Made by a program: the position numbers and the translations under genes. Positions 7,345 through 14,265 of a stretch of 15,272 nt of DNA are shown here, one piece after another (the first letter of the stretch is position 1; every line of letters starts with the position of its first letter). The stretch covers positions 1-15,272 of the forward strand of contig CAYYVJ010000050.1 in the NCBI GenBank assembly GCA_964475115.1, given 5' to 3'. A model generated the notes under the pieces. That model was given only the letters and a program-made list of their open reading frames with translations. It did not search any database and was not told the DNA's origin. This DNA comes from CAYYVJ01 sp964475115. GTDB taxonomy: Bacteria > Bacillota > Clostridia > Lachnospirales > Lachnospiraceae.

Positions 7345-9390
7345 TTATATATCTCCTTCCATTAACATCTTTTTCAAAGTTTCTTTCAATAACGCTTTTG
7401 CCTTTTCAATGGTATAATCTTCAAACTGTGCACCTGCCACACTTAAATGACCACCACCACCTAGTTGTTCCATTATCAACTGTACATTGACTTCATCTAT
7501 AGATCTAGCACTGAGATAGACCTTGTTATTAAATTCTGTGATTACAAATGACGCCTTTATCCCATCAATATTAAGCAATTCATTTGCTGCTAGTGCAGCA
7601 ACAATAGTAGGGCTCTTTAAATCTTCTCCAGGACAAACTGCTATAGCAAATGAATCTTCAAAAATTTCCGAATTATGAATCGTTTCAGCTTTTGCACGAT
7701 AGTCCGCCATATCTTCTCTGAACATTTTACGGACTCTTGTTAAATCTGCTCCATTTCTCTTTAGAAATGCTGCTGCTTCAAATGTTCTAACACCTGTTTT
7801 ATTTAAAAAGTTGCTGGTGTCAATTATCATTCCTGCATAGAGCGCATCCGCCTCTATGGATTTCATCTTCACATTATCTCCAATGTATTGAAGTATCTCT
7901 GCTACCATTTCACTAGCAGAGGAAGCATAGGGTTCTATATATGACAAAACAGCCTTTTCTATCACTTCACTACCTTGCCTATGATGGTCTAACACTACAA
8001 TTGTTTTCGCTTTATTAAGAATCTCTTCACTTTCTGTATAACTTGGACGATTTACATCTACTACAATTACAACCGTAGTATTATCTATTTTTTCAAGAGC
8101 TTCTGTAACCTTTACAAACATATCCTCTTCATACTCAGGGTTTCCTATAAATCCGTCTAATATAGGTTTCACTGACGTGGTTATCTCATTTACAACAATA
8201 TAACTTCTTTTTCCCAATGACTTGGCTGCACGATAAATACCGATAGCCGCTCCAAAGGAGTCTACATCACCTATTTTATGACCCATTATTACAACTTTAT
8301 CATTATTTTCCAATAACTCCCTTAATGCATGGGCTTTTACTCTGGCTTTCACCCTAGTATTTTTCTCTATCTGCTTTGACTTTCCACCATAATAATAAAT
8401 CGCTTCTCTATCTTTGACAACCGCTTGATCTCCCCCTCTTCCAAGGGCTAAATCTATGGCTGTTCTAGCATACTCTCCAGCCAAGGTATAGGAATCTGCA
8501 TTGACACCTAACCCTATACTTATGGTAACTGCCATTTCATTTCCAATACTTACATTCTTTACTTCTTCCAGCAAAGAAAACTTATTTTCTTGAATTTGAC
8601 TTAAATACTTGTTTTTGATTACTACAAAGTACTTATCCTTCTCGATCTTCCTTACAATTCCATCTATATCTGCAAAAAACTTATTGATTTTTCTATCTAT
8701 CAATGCAACTAGCAAAGAACGCCTGACATTTTCTATCGTTTCTAACGCTTCTTCATAATTATCTATATAAATCAATCCAGAAATCAACTTTTGATCCTGG
8801 TTCTCTTTCATATAATGTTTTAGATCTGTGTCATCAAACATGTAAAATATTGTTAAGGACACCCCTTCTTCCGGGTACTCTATCAAGGGAGTTGCTTCCA
8901 CTAAATCTCCAATACCCATTTTTTTCAAAAGAAGGCTATAACTTCTTCCCTCAAAATTAGTATCAATCATAGCCTCTACATCTTCTGATGAAAAAAACGA
9001 CTTTTTCACTTCAGGAAAATAGGAAGTTATCAAACGTTTCGGAAAACTTTCTTTATGTAGGATTTCTGAAAGTTTACCATTTAGCCACAAAATCTTTCCT
9101 TGTTCATCTAGAATTCCATAAGGAAGTTCAAATTCAAAAAGTAGTTTTCTCTGTACCTGTGCATACTCCGTAGCAAATCTAATAAATTCTTTCATGAGAT
9201 CTGATCTGTTTTTCAAGTAAAGTGTCAGCGCAGTGACAAAATAGAGAACTACAAAAAGACTCATAGCAAAACCGGCTTTTTTATCAATCGTAAAAATCCA
9301 TATTGTCATTATCACAAGTAAAACTGTTAACCACATTGGCCATTGCGTATAAAATTTCAGTTGTCCTTTTAATCTTACTTTTTTATTCAC
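7345..9390 (-). CDS. gdpP: Cyclic-di-AMP phosphodiesterase GdpP (YybT family)
   Basis: A 681-residue membrane-bound phosphodiesterase that hydrolyses the second messenger c-di-AMP. Domains in order: two membrane helices (about 19-34 and 40-59), a PAS-like sensor (about 77-190), a degenerate GGDEF domain (about 200-330), a DHH domain and a DHHA1 domain. Metal-binding residues are complete: H371, D375 and D377 in MGHKIGDVDSFG, D445 in VVDVNRP, D468-H469-H470, and D524 in GMIIDTSNF. DHHA1 has GGGGH at 644-648. The canonical GGDEF signature is replaced (EKDKY around 250-254), as in other GdpP proteins. The start is a GTG at 9388-9390: an in-frame TAA lies two codons upstream, and the N terminus (KVRLKGQLKFYTQWP) fits the family. 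It heads the operon with rplI and dnaB. Confidence 0.96.
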   Translation of the reverse strand: MNKKVRLKGQLKFYTQWPMWLTVLLVIMTIWIFTIDKKAGFAMSLFVVLYFVTALTLYLKNRSDLMKEFIRFATEYAQVQRKLLFEFELPYGILDEQGKILWLNGKLSEILHKESFPKRLITSYFPEVKKSFFSSEDVEAMIDTNFEGRSYSLLLKKMGIGDLVEATPLIEYPEEGVSLTIFYMFDDTDLKHYMKENQDQKLISGLIYIDNYEEALETIENVRRSLLVALIDRKINKFFADIDGIVRKIEKDKYFVVIKNKYLSQIQENKFSLLEEVKNVSIGNEMAVTISIGLGVNADSYTLAGEYARTAIDLALGRGGDQAVVKDREAIYYYGGKSKQIEKNTRVKARVKAHALRELLENNDKVVIMGHKIGDVDSFGAAIGIYRAAKSLGKRSYIVVNEITTSVKPILDGFIGNPEYEEDMFVKVTEALEKIDNTTVVIVVDVNRPSYTESEEILNKAKTIVVLDHHRQGSEVIEKAVLSYIEPYASSASEMVAEILQYIGDNVKMKSIEADALYAGMIIDTSNFLNKTGVRTFEAAAFLKRNGADLTRVRKMFREDMADYRAKAETIHNSEIFEDSFAIAVCPGEDLKSPTIVAALAANELLNIDGIKASFVITEFNNKVYLSARSIDEVNVQLIMEQLGGGGHLSVAGAQFEDYTIEKAKALLKETLKKMLMEGDI

Positions 9391-9470
9391 ACCTTACACC
9401 CCATATCTCTTTCCAAAAACTTTTCATAGTGGCAACACCATATCTAGTATTTTTCCACACGTTCCCTCCC

Positions 9471-9479
9471 ATTATAACA
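9471..9479 (-). promoter_or_regulatory. Extended -10 promoter of gdpP-rplI-dnaB
   Basis: TGTTATAAT on the minus strand is a perfect extended -10 (TATAAT at 9471-9476), with no good -35. It lies between the terminator of the upstream CAP-protein gene and gdpP, about 80 nt before the GTG, so the housekeeping operon likely has its own promoter. Confidence 0.65.
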
Positions 9480-9530
9480 TTGATAGCAAATGAATGAAAG
9501 TAAATTTTTATATGCCCTTTTTAAGCAAAG

Positions 9531-9568
9531 AAACACCATCAGGGAGATTCCTCCAGCTGACGGTGTTT
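9531..9568 (-). terminator. Probable terminator of the CAP-domain protein gene
   Basis: The arms AAACACCATCAG and CTGACGGTGTTT form a 12-bp stem with one G.U wobble on the minus strand. An inner GGAG/CTCC stem has a 4-nt loop. It starts 6 bp past the stop codon. The following tract (TCTTTGCTT) is only moderately U-rich. Confidence 0.72.
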
Positions 9569-9574
9569 GTAGAA

Positions 9575-10354
9575 TTATTCAGTCATAAACAATTGTACCC
9601 AGTAGTCCCTGCCATTTAATTCGTAGCAAGCAACTCCTATCTTTGTATATCCATTCTTTAAAATATTTGCACGATGCCCAGCTGAATTCATCCAACCATT
9701 CATTACTTGTGCAGGTGAAGGATAACCTTCTGCAATATTTTCTCCAACCATTCTATAAGATAAATTAACTTCAGAAAATACCGTGGAGAAACTCTTTCCA
9801 CTTGGTCTATTATGATCAAATAGATTTACAATTTCTTTTGCACGAATTCTAGCCGCCTCAGTAAGTTTTGCATTGGTTCCTAATGAACTTAAACCTTGTG
9901 CTGCTCTTTCTTTGTTTACTAGTTGAATCACCTCATTTTCTTTTTGCGTATTAAATCCTATAGCGTTTGAAGTTGCTGGTGTTTCTTCAGGTGCTTCTTT
10001 CTCCGGAGCAGATGGATTAGCAGGGGGGGTGTTAGGAGCTGGAGACTTAGAAGCAAACAGTGAGTTAATATATTTAGATGCTGTCTGCATAGCACCACTA
10101 TCATCTAAATAGTACCATTTACTATCTTTATCTTGAAACCAGCCTGTCTGCATCCAGCCTTCTCTATCAAAATGATACCATTTACCATCTATACATGACC
10201 ATTCATTTGCCTTATAACTTTTGTCTGCATTTTGATACCACCACCTACCAGAGTTAATCCAGCCATCTTTTACAGCCGAAGCATGAAATGTTGTACTTAC
10301 TATCATTAACGCCGAAATGGCAAGTATACATAGTTTCTTTGTGATTACTTTCAT
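9575..10354 (-). CDS. Secreted CAP-domain (YkwD/SCP-like) protein with cell-wall-binding repeats
   Basis: A 259-residue protein. A signal peptide (1-27, cleavage probable after HASA) is followed by aromatic/glycine-rich choline-binding-type repeats (about 29-95: GWINSGRWWYQN, GKWYHFDREGWMQTGWF, SKWYYLDDSGAMQT). A Pro/Glu-rich linker (about 102-130) leads to a CAP domain (about 137-257). The CAP signature residues are present: H181 in LFDHNRPSG, E205 in GENIAEG and H227 in NSAGHRANIL. Bacterial CAP proteins of this type are widespread on spore-formers, but their activity is mostly unproven. The repeats point to retention on cell-wall polymers. It is monocistronic on the sequence evidence, with a strong AGGAGG and its own terminator. 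The export and wall location are inferred. Confidence 0.93.
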   Translation of the reverse strand: MKVITKKLCILAISALMIVSTTFHASAVKDGWINSGRWWYQNADKSYKANEWSCIDGKWYHFDREGWMQTGWFQDKDSKWYYLDDSGAMQTASKYINSLFASKSPAPNTPPANPSAPEKEAPEETPATSNAIGFNTQKENEVIQLVNKERAAQGLSSLGTNAKLTEAARIRAKEIVNLFDHNRPSGKSFSTVFSEVNLSYRMVGENIAEGYPSPAQVMNGWMNSAGHRANILKNGYTKIGVACYELNGRDYWVQLFMTE

Positions 10355-10393
10355 TTGTCTACCTCCTGTGGTTAGTTGTTTTGTCTACACGCT

Positions 10394-10410
10394 TAGTTTA
10401 ACAAACTATA
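10394..10410 (-). promoter_or_regulatory. Inverted repeat overlapping a possible -10 of the CAP-protein gene
   Basis: TAGTTT and AAACTA flank AAC (10394-10408). The right arm overlaps ACTATA (10405-10410), which is TATAGT on the minus strand and a possible -10. No convincing -35 lies 17 bp upstream, so both the promoter and the operator reading are tentative. Confidence 0.3.
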
Positions 10411-10493
10411 CTACAAGACTTCAATAGGGAATATTAGGTGTGCCTAGGATATTTTAGCTATTTTTCAAAAAAATGTATTTTTTTTCAGAAATA

Positions 10494-10502
10494 TGCTATA
10501 CT
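10494..10502 (+). promoter_or_regulatory. Extended -10 promoter of the GlsB/YeaQ-like gene
   Basis: TGCTATACT (TATACT at 10497-10502) has the TG extension and lies 31 bp before the start codon. The -35 region is a T-rich tract without a consensus. Confidence 0.55.
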
Positions 10503-10518
10503 AAATAAAAGCGTTATG

Positions 10519-10525
10519 AAAGGAG
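10519..10525 (+). promoter_or_regulatory. Ribosome binding site fixing the start of the GlsB/YeaQ-like gene
   Basis: AAAGGAG lies 8 nt upstream of the ATG at 10534. It favours that start over in-frame starts farther upstream, the first of which (10438) would lie before the promoter. Confidence 0.8.
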
Positions 10526-10533
10526 ACTTTTAT

Positions 10534-10785
10534 ATGGGATTTATTACTTGGATTATTGTTGGTGCCATTTCTGGTTGGTTAGCTAGCATCATTATGGGAA
10601 AGAATAAAGAAATGGGCGCTATAGCTAACATTATAGTAGGTATTGTTGGTGCATTTATTGGTGGATTTGTTTTAGGACTATTTGGAATAAATGGCGTAGA
10701 AGGTGGAAATCTAATATGGTCTATTTTAGTTTCTCTCATAGGTTCGGTTATTCTTTTATGGATCGTTAATATATTTAAAAAATAG
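10534..10785 (+). CDS. GlsB/YeaQ/YmgE-family small stress-response membrane protein
   Basis: An 83-residue, very hydrophobic and glycine-rich protein with three membrane helices (about 2-21, 27-50 and 58-80). It has the family's layout: start GFITWIIVGAISGWLASIIMG, middle GAIANIIVGIVGAFIGGFVLGLFG and end SVILLWIVNIFKK. Members, also called transglycosylase-associated proteins, are induced by envelope, acid or stationary-phase stress in several bacteria, but their biochemical role is not settled. The start at 10534 is chosen because of the well-placed ribosome binding site and promoter. Upstream in-frame codons would add a 32-residue extension that does not look like the family. It is a single-gene unit convergent with the glycosidase pair. 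Confidence 0.92.
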   Translation: MGFITWIIVGAISGWLASIIMGKNKEMGAIANIIVGIVGAFIGGFVLGLFGINGVEGGNLIWSILVSLIGSVILLWIVNIFKK

Positions 10786-10821
10786 TCTTTCTTGTCCCAC
10801 ATAAAATACAATACTTTTTTC

Positions 10822-10864
10822 ATTAACGATAAGAACCATCCTTTGCGTGATTTTTATCGTTAAT
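10822..10864. terminator. Inverted repeat, possible terminator between the GlsB-like and GH43-like genes
   Basis: Perfect 11-bp arms (ATTAACGATAA and TTATCGTTAAT) flank a 21-nt loop, midway between the two convergent stop codons. Neither strand has a strong U-tract directly after the stem, so it may be a weak bidirectional terminator, an mRNA 3' stabiliser or a protein site. Confidence 0.45.
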
Positions 10865-10887
10865 TTGTGTGTCAACCTATCATCAGG

Positions 10888-11808
10888 TTATATTCCAGTT
10901 AACTTCAAAACAAATTCTTCATCCCTATTACAATACAATTGTTGACCATCTGTACTAAGTCTAGCCACTTGGACACAAGCACGAAGACCACATTCCTGTT
11001 TCTCTATTATTTCTTTTGGGTGAACAAAGTAAAAAATGTAGGCTTCTTCACCACAAACTACCACATCTGCATGGTGACCTATTTCGTCGTCCCACCTACG
11101 TCTTCCTGGTTTATCTAAAATATTTTCTTTTCGTTCCCAATTGGCAAAGTCCTCTGAGGCGTAAACCCCTAACCCCTTCCAGAAATCTGTTATCATCCAT
11201 ATCCTTCCACCAAACTCAAATACATTGGGTCCTTCATGAGGTACATCTGTTATCTCCGGGCCACCTACTTCCCAGTTATATAAGTCTGTACTAATCGCCG
11301 TATAGCTATAACTATGATTTACTTCATCTTTGTACCACATCTTATAGGTCCCTGGTTCTATTTCGTACACACATGCATCAATTACACGATTTGACGATAA
11401 CTCTAAAGTAGATTCATAGCTCCATTCCCACATATTATCTGCTGTATAATGAAGGATATGTCTCTCCTGATTCCAATCGGTTGGAATCCCTTTTACATAG
11501 GAAACATACATATGGTATTCACCATTAGCATAAATTACTTCGGGAGCCCAAAAAGTATTTTCTCCATGTTCAAACTCTAGATTTGGTAAAGTTCCGCGAT
11601 GTAACCAGGAAATACCATCTGCTGAAGATGCAACTCCTATTCTTGTTCCATGGATAGTTGACACCCCTATATTAAATTCCGTTGGGCGTCTCTGGGTATA
11701 GAGCATCCAAAAACACCCTTCTTCTTTATTATAAATTACAACTGGATCTGTAGCACCATCATAAATAGGGTCACGATATAAAGGCGCTAGCACTATATTA
11801 TTTTTCAT
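10888..11808 (-). CDS. GH43-like five-bladed beta-propeller glycosidase, probably cytoplasmic
   Basis: 306 residues with repeated propeller-blade motifs of the clan GH-F/GH43 type: GATDPVVIYN (18-27), WAPEVIYANGEYHMYVS (87-103), VIDACVYE (142-149), EGPNVFEFGGRIWMITD (192-208) and GHHADVVV (244-251). By position, D21 is the likely general base, D144 the pKa modulator and E192 the general acid. H246 matches the axial histidine that often binds a metal in GH43. Characterised GH43 enzymes include arabinofuranosidases, arabinanases and xylosidases. The subfamily and substrate cannot be fixed by eye, and other propeller families (GH32, GH117, GH130) are not fully excluded. There is no signal peptide. 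The start (GAGGAG upstream) overlaps the 3' end of the GH127-type gene by 11 bp, implying translational coupling and a shared substrate. Confidence 0.8.
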   Translation of the reverse strand: MKNNIVLAPLYRDPIYDGATDPVVIYNKEEGCFWMLYTQRRPTEFNIGVSTIHGTRIGVASSADGISWLHRGTLPNLEFEHGENTFWAPEVIYANGEYHMYVSYVKGIPTDWNQERHILHYTADNMWEWSYESTLELSSNRVIDACVYEIEPGTYKMWYKDEVNHSYSYTAISTDLYNWEVGGPEITDVPHEGPNVFEFGGRIWMITDFWKGLGVYASEDFANWERKENILDKPGRRRWDDEIGHHADVVVCGEEAYIFYFVHPKEIIEKQECGLRACVQVARLSTDGQQLYCNRDEEFVLKLTGI

Positions 11809-14083
11809 AAAACTGTTCTCCTCTACGTATATACAGTAAATCCCAAATGCTGTTTACTGTATATGGATTTTCATGCTCGAAACGCACCATTACACTCTTT
11901 TTACCTGCAATAAGTTCCTTTGGAATCCTGTATTCTTTCGTAAAGAATTGTTTTCCACTACTATCATCCAAAGTATATGTAGTCATAAGTTTACCATTTA
12001 TGTAAATTTGTAATACTTTTCCAATATCTTTTTTAAAAAAAGTAGTTCCTAAATAAAGTTCTTCACTAGAGTCTATTTGCATTTCATAAGAAACCCAGCC
12101 ATTTTCTTTCAGTACTCTTCCATAATATCCTTCAAATCCTCCTGCATAAGTATTCTCACCTTTTACATTATGTTTTAGCTCATATTGATCATTTCCAAGA
12201 GGAATCTTATCTATAATAGAATCTTCAAATCTTTTTCGCTTCTCTTCTTTTTCTATACGTTCTTTTAGGGCGTCCGATTCCGATTCTAAAATTTCCCAGT
12301 AAATTCCATAACGCTCTTTATATTGCCTATAGTGGGGAGTAAAAATAAGCCTTTCATCTTCATCTGTTCCTTTTAAATAAAACTCCAACTTATCTTTCTT
12401 TTTAATTAGATGAAAATCTATGTTTTCAATCCACTCTTGTACTCGTATATTTTTTACTAAAATGTAATCCTTAATATCCATTTCTTTCGTAGGGATATCT
12501 ACAGCTACCCCCGTTTGAGTAATTCTCATATCTTCTACCCCTAATGCCGCACTTAATACAAGTGGTCCATATACGAAAGCTATAGCGTTTGGGTTATCTG
12601 GCAAAAAAGAAGCTCTTACTTTCATGGGAAGCGTTAACTCCAACACATCACCATTATCCCAGTCTCTATTTATTAAAACATACCCATTTTCTATCGTCGG
12701 CGAAATTTCCATTCCATTAAGCATGATATAAAATGAATCCGCTATCCACTCTGGAATGCGAAGATGCAAGGAAAAATCCAAAATACTTTGAGCAAGACGT
12801 TCTATCTTAAAAGTTACCTTTTCACTTTCCGGAAAATTTGTTTCTTGAATTAACCTTATATTCTTCTCATTCCAAACAACGTTTGAGTCAACATACTGAT
12901 TTACATAAATTCTATCTTCTTCCCAAAAATAGATACCCTCATTTAGCTTTGTAAAATTCTCCATTCCTGTCCCAGTACAACACCAGAACTTATCAAATGG
13001 TGTCCCAAACACTTTAAAGTATCCAGTTTCCATAGGTTGAAAATAAGTTGACATTCCCGTTTCAGGATTTTGGGAAGAAAGAATTGCATTAATTTTTGTT
13101 CCCTCATAATAATCTGCATATTTTTTATTTCCAGTAATCTGGAATAACCTCAAAGATAGCTTCAACATGTTATGAGTATTGCAAGTTTCGCAGTTACAAT
13201 TTGTACGCTCTTGATCCAATATATCCGGATGCCCAAAATGCTCCCACTCACTATTTCCGCCAGTTACATAGCTATGATGTTTTACTACCATCTCCCAGAA
13301 ATTTTCCGCCACTTCTAAGTAAAATTTTTCTTCTTCACCTAGAACAATATAACGATTCACGGCTCCTAATATCTTAGGAATTGTAGTATTGGCATGCCTC
13401 CCATCTAAAATATCTTGCTTATTTTTTATGGGTATAAATAGGCTAAGTTCATCAAACATATGAGCTGCATTTAAATGTTCTTTTTTACCTGTGATTTTAT
13501 ACAATTCATAAAGTGCATCGTTCATTCCACCATATTCTACTGCCAATACTAATTCTTGTAATTCTTTTGACCATCTTTTTGTACGATTAGAAACCCAGTC
13601 CCCTAGTTTATCCGCTAACTCATAAGCGTCCCGACTGTTGCTTGCATTATATACAGAAACTATACCTACTAATATCTTATCCATCGTATACCAAGGAACC
13701 CATGCCGGCTTTCGATTTTCTACACGATCGAAAATCTCTTCTTCTGATGCGAAAAGAAAACCATTCCTTAATTGACATCTTTTTAGTTCTGATACAGTGT
13801 AGTTTAGCTTCTCAAGGATTTCATCGGATTTAGTAGTCAAATAGCCTTGCGCCATTGCTATCATATAATGACCTAGAGTATGTCCTTTTATTTCTGTATC
13901 TTCCCAACCTAAATATTTTTCAGCTTTCCCCGATTTTCCACTTGCTTCATAAAATCCAGCCAGCAATTTATCCGCTTCTAAAGACAATAAATAATCCAAC
14001 TCTTTTTCTAGGGCGTTTTTCCAATAAGAGTCAGTAACTGTAACTTTATCTAGGGGAAAAACTTGCATCACTTGTCTTGACAT
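11798..14083 (-). CDS. GH127/GH146-type (DUF1680) beta-L-arabinofuranosidase
   Basis: 761 residues. An N-terminal (alpha/alpha)6-barrel (about 10-390) starts with the family's LDKVTVTDSYWKNALEKELDYLLSL. It carries GWEDTEIKGHTLGHYM (59-74), GGNSEWEHFG (275-284), NCETCNTHNMLKL and KFWCCTGTGMENF. The zinc-thiolate centre known from HypBA1 appears intact: E299, C301, C368 and C369, with C368 the likely nucleophile. Beta-sandwich domains follow, including a DUF4986-like part (about 510-600) and a DUF6805-like C-terminal domain (about 640-755). Characterised members remove beta-L-arabinofuranose from plant glycans or hydroxyproline-linked arabinosides. There is no signal peptide. The start at 14083 is chosen because GGAGG lies 9 nt upstream; an in-frame ATG at 14110 has no such site. 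It is the first gene of a two-gene operon with the GH43-like enzyme. Confidence 0.9.
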   Translation of the reverse strand: MSRQVMQVFPLDKVTVTDSYWKNALEKELDYLLSLEADKLLAGFYEASGKSGKAEKYLGWEDTEIKGHTLGHYMIAMAQGYLTTKSDEILEKLNYTVSELKRCQLRNGFLFASEEEIFDRVENRKPAWVPWYTMDKILVGIVSVYNASNSRDAYELADKLGDWVSNRTKRWSKELQELVLAVEYGGMNDALYELYKITGKKEHLNAAHMFDELSLFIPIKNKQDILDGRHANTTIPKILGAVNRYIVLGEEEKFYLEVAENFWEMVVKHHSYVTGGNSEWEHFGHPDILDQERTNCNCETCNTHNMLKLSLRLFQITGNKKYADYYEGTKINAILSSQNPETGMSTYFQPMETGYFKVFGTPFDKFWCCTGTGMENFTKLNEGIYFWEEDRIYVNQYVDSNVVWNEKNIRLIQETNFPESEKVTFKIERLAQSILDFSLHLRIPEWIADSFYIMLNGMEISPTIENGYVLINRDWDNGDVLELTLPMKVRASFLPDNPNAIAFVYGPLVLSAALGVEDMRITQTGVAVDIPTKEMDIKDYILVKNIRVQEWIENIDFHLIKKKDKLEFYLKGTDEDERLIFTPHYRQYKERYGIYWEILESESDALKERIEKEEKRKRFEDSIIDKIPLGNDQYELKHNVKGENTYAGGFEGYYGRVLKENGWVSYEMQIDSSEELYLGTTFFKKDIGKVLQIYINGKLMTTYTLDDSSGKQFFTKEYRIPKELIAGKKSVMVRFEHENPYTVNSIWDLLYIRRGEQFYEK

Positions 14084-14092
14084 GGTCCGTAT

Positions 14093-14097
14093 CCTCC
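14093..14097 (-). promoter_or_regulatory. Ribosome binding site fixing the GH127-type start
   Basis: GGAGG on the minus strand is 9 nt from the ATG at 14083 and lies inside the frame that a start at 14110 would need to translate. It therefore supports the shorter protein. Confidence 0.8.
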
Positions 14098-14150
14098 GAT
14101 TTATAAACATTAAGCATTTACTTGAACAATAAAGATTATAGTTTATGTTT

Positions 14151-14169
14151 TTATAATACTATATTATAA
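14151..14169. promoter_or_regulatory. AT-only palindrome over the GH127-type promoter, possible operator
   Basis: TTATAATA, CTA, TATTATAA: 8-bp arms that match perfectly around a 3-bp centre. It covers the whole -10 and part of the spacer of the minus-strand promoter, a typical place for repressor binding. The AT-only composition means chance cannot be excluded. Confidence 0.4.
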
Positions 14170-14181
14170 TTTCACTGTCAA
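14153..14181 (-). promoter_or_regulatory. Sigma-A promoter of the GH127-type/GH43-like operon
   Basis: On the minus strand, TTGACA (14176-14181), a 17-bp spacer and TATTAT (14153-14158) form a near-consensus promoter. The predicted start near 14146 gives a leader of about 63 nt. Confidence 0.75.
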
Positions 14182-14210
14182 TCTAAGGTATTATACAAAT
14201 TTGCTTGTCC

Positions 14211-14239
14211 TTGACACATCACAATTTTGGAACTAGAAT
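14211..14239 (+). promoter_or_regulatory. Sigma-A promoter of the 263-aa discoidin-like gene
   Basis: TTGACA (14211-14216), a 17-bp spacer and TAGAAT (14234-14239) lie 26 bp before the start codon. The -35 is separated from that of the divergent operon by 29 bp, back to back. Confidence 0.78.
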
Positions 14240-14265
14240 AGAAGAAAAAATAGAATGGAGTTACT

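Noticed and set aside
8340..8790. GdpP GGDEF-like domain as an active diguanylate cyclase
   Set aside because: The signature is replaced by EKDKY, as in known GdpP proteins. The later GRGGDQ stretch is a normal family feature near the domain's end and not a GGDEF active site.
9303..9497. Plus-strand open frame across the gdpP 5' end
   Set aside because: It is antisense to the gdpP membrane helices, which makes it look hydrophobic. It has no promoter or ribosome binding site of its own.
10438..10533. Upstream extension of the GlsB/YeaQ-like protein
   Set aside because: The in-frame starts there lie before the predicted promoter or lack a ribosome binding site, while AAAGGAG sits 8 nt from the ATG at 10534. 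The family is normally about 80-90 residues.
11016..11294. Plus-strand frame of about 92 codons inside the GH43-like gene
   Set aside because: It is opposite a well-supported glycosidase with conserved propeller motifs, and no family or translation signal is visible.
14084..14110. Longer start for the GH127-type protein (ATG at 14110, adding MFINRRIRT)
   Set aside because: The GGAGG at 14093-14097 lies inside that extension and is spaced correctly for the ATG at 14083. The extra basic residues are not a signal peptide and do not resemble the family's N terminus.
14196..14203. CAAATTTG palindrome near the -35 of the discoidin-like gene promoter
   Set aside because: Eight bases in an AT-rich intergenic region are easily explained by chance, and the symmetry does not extend further.
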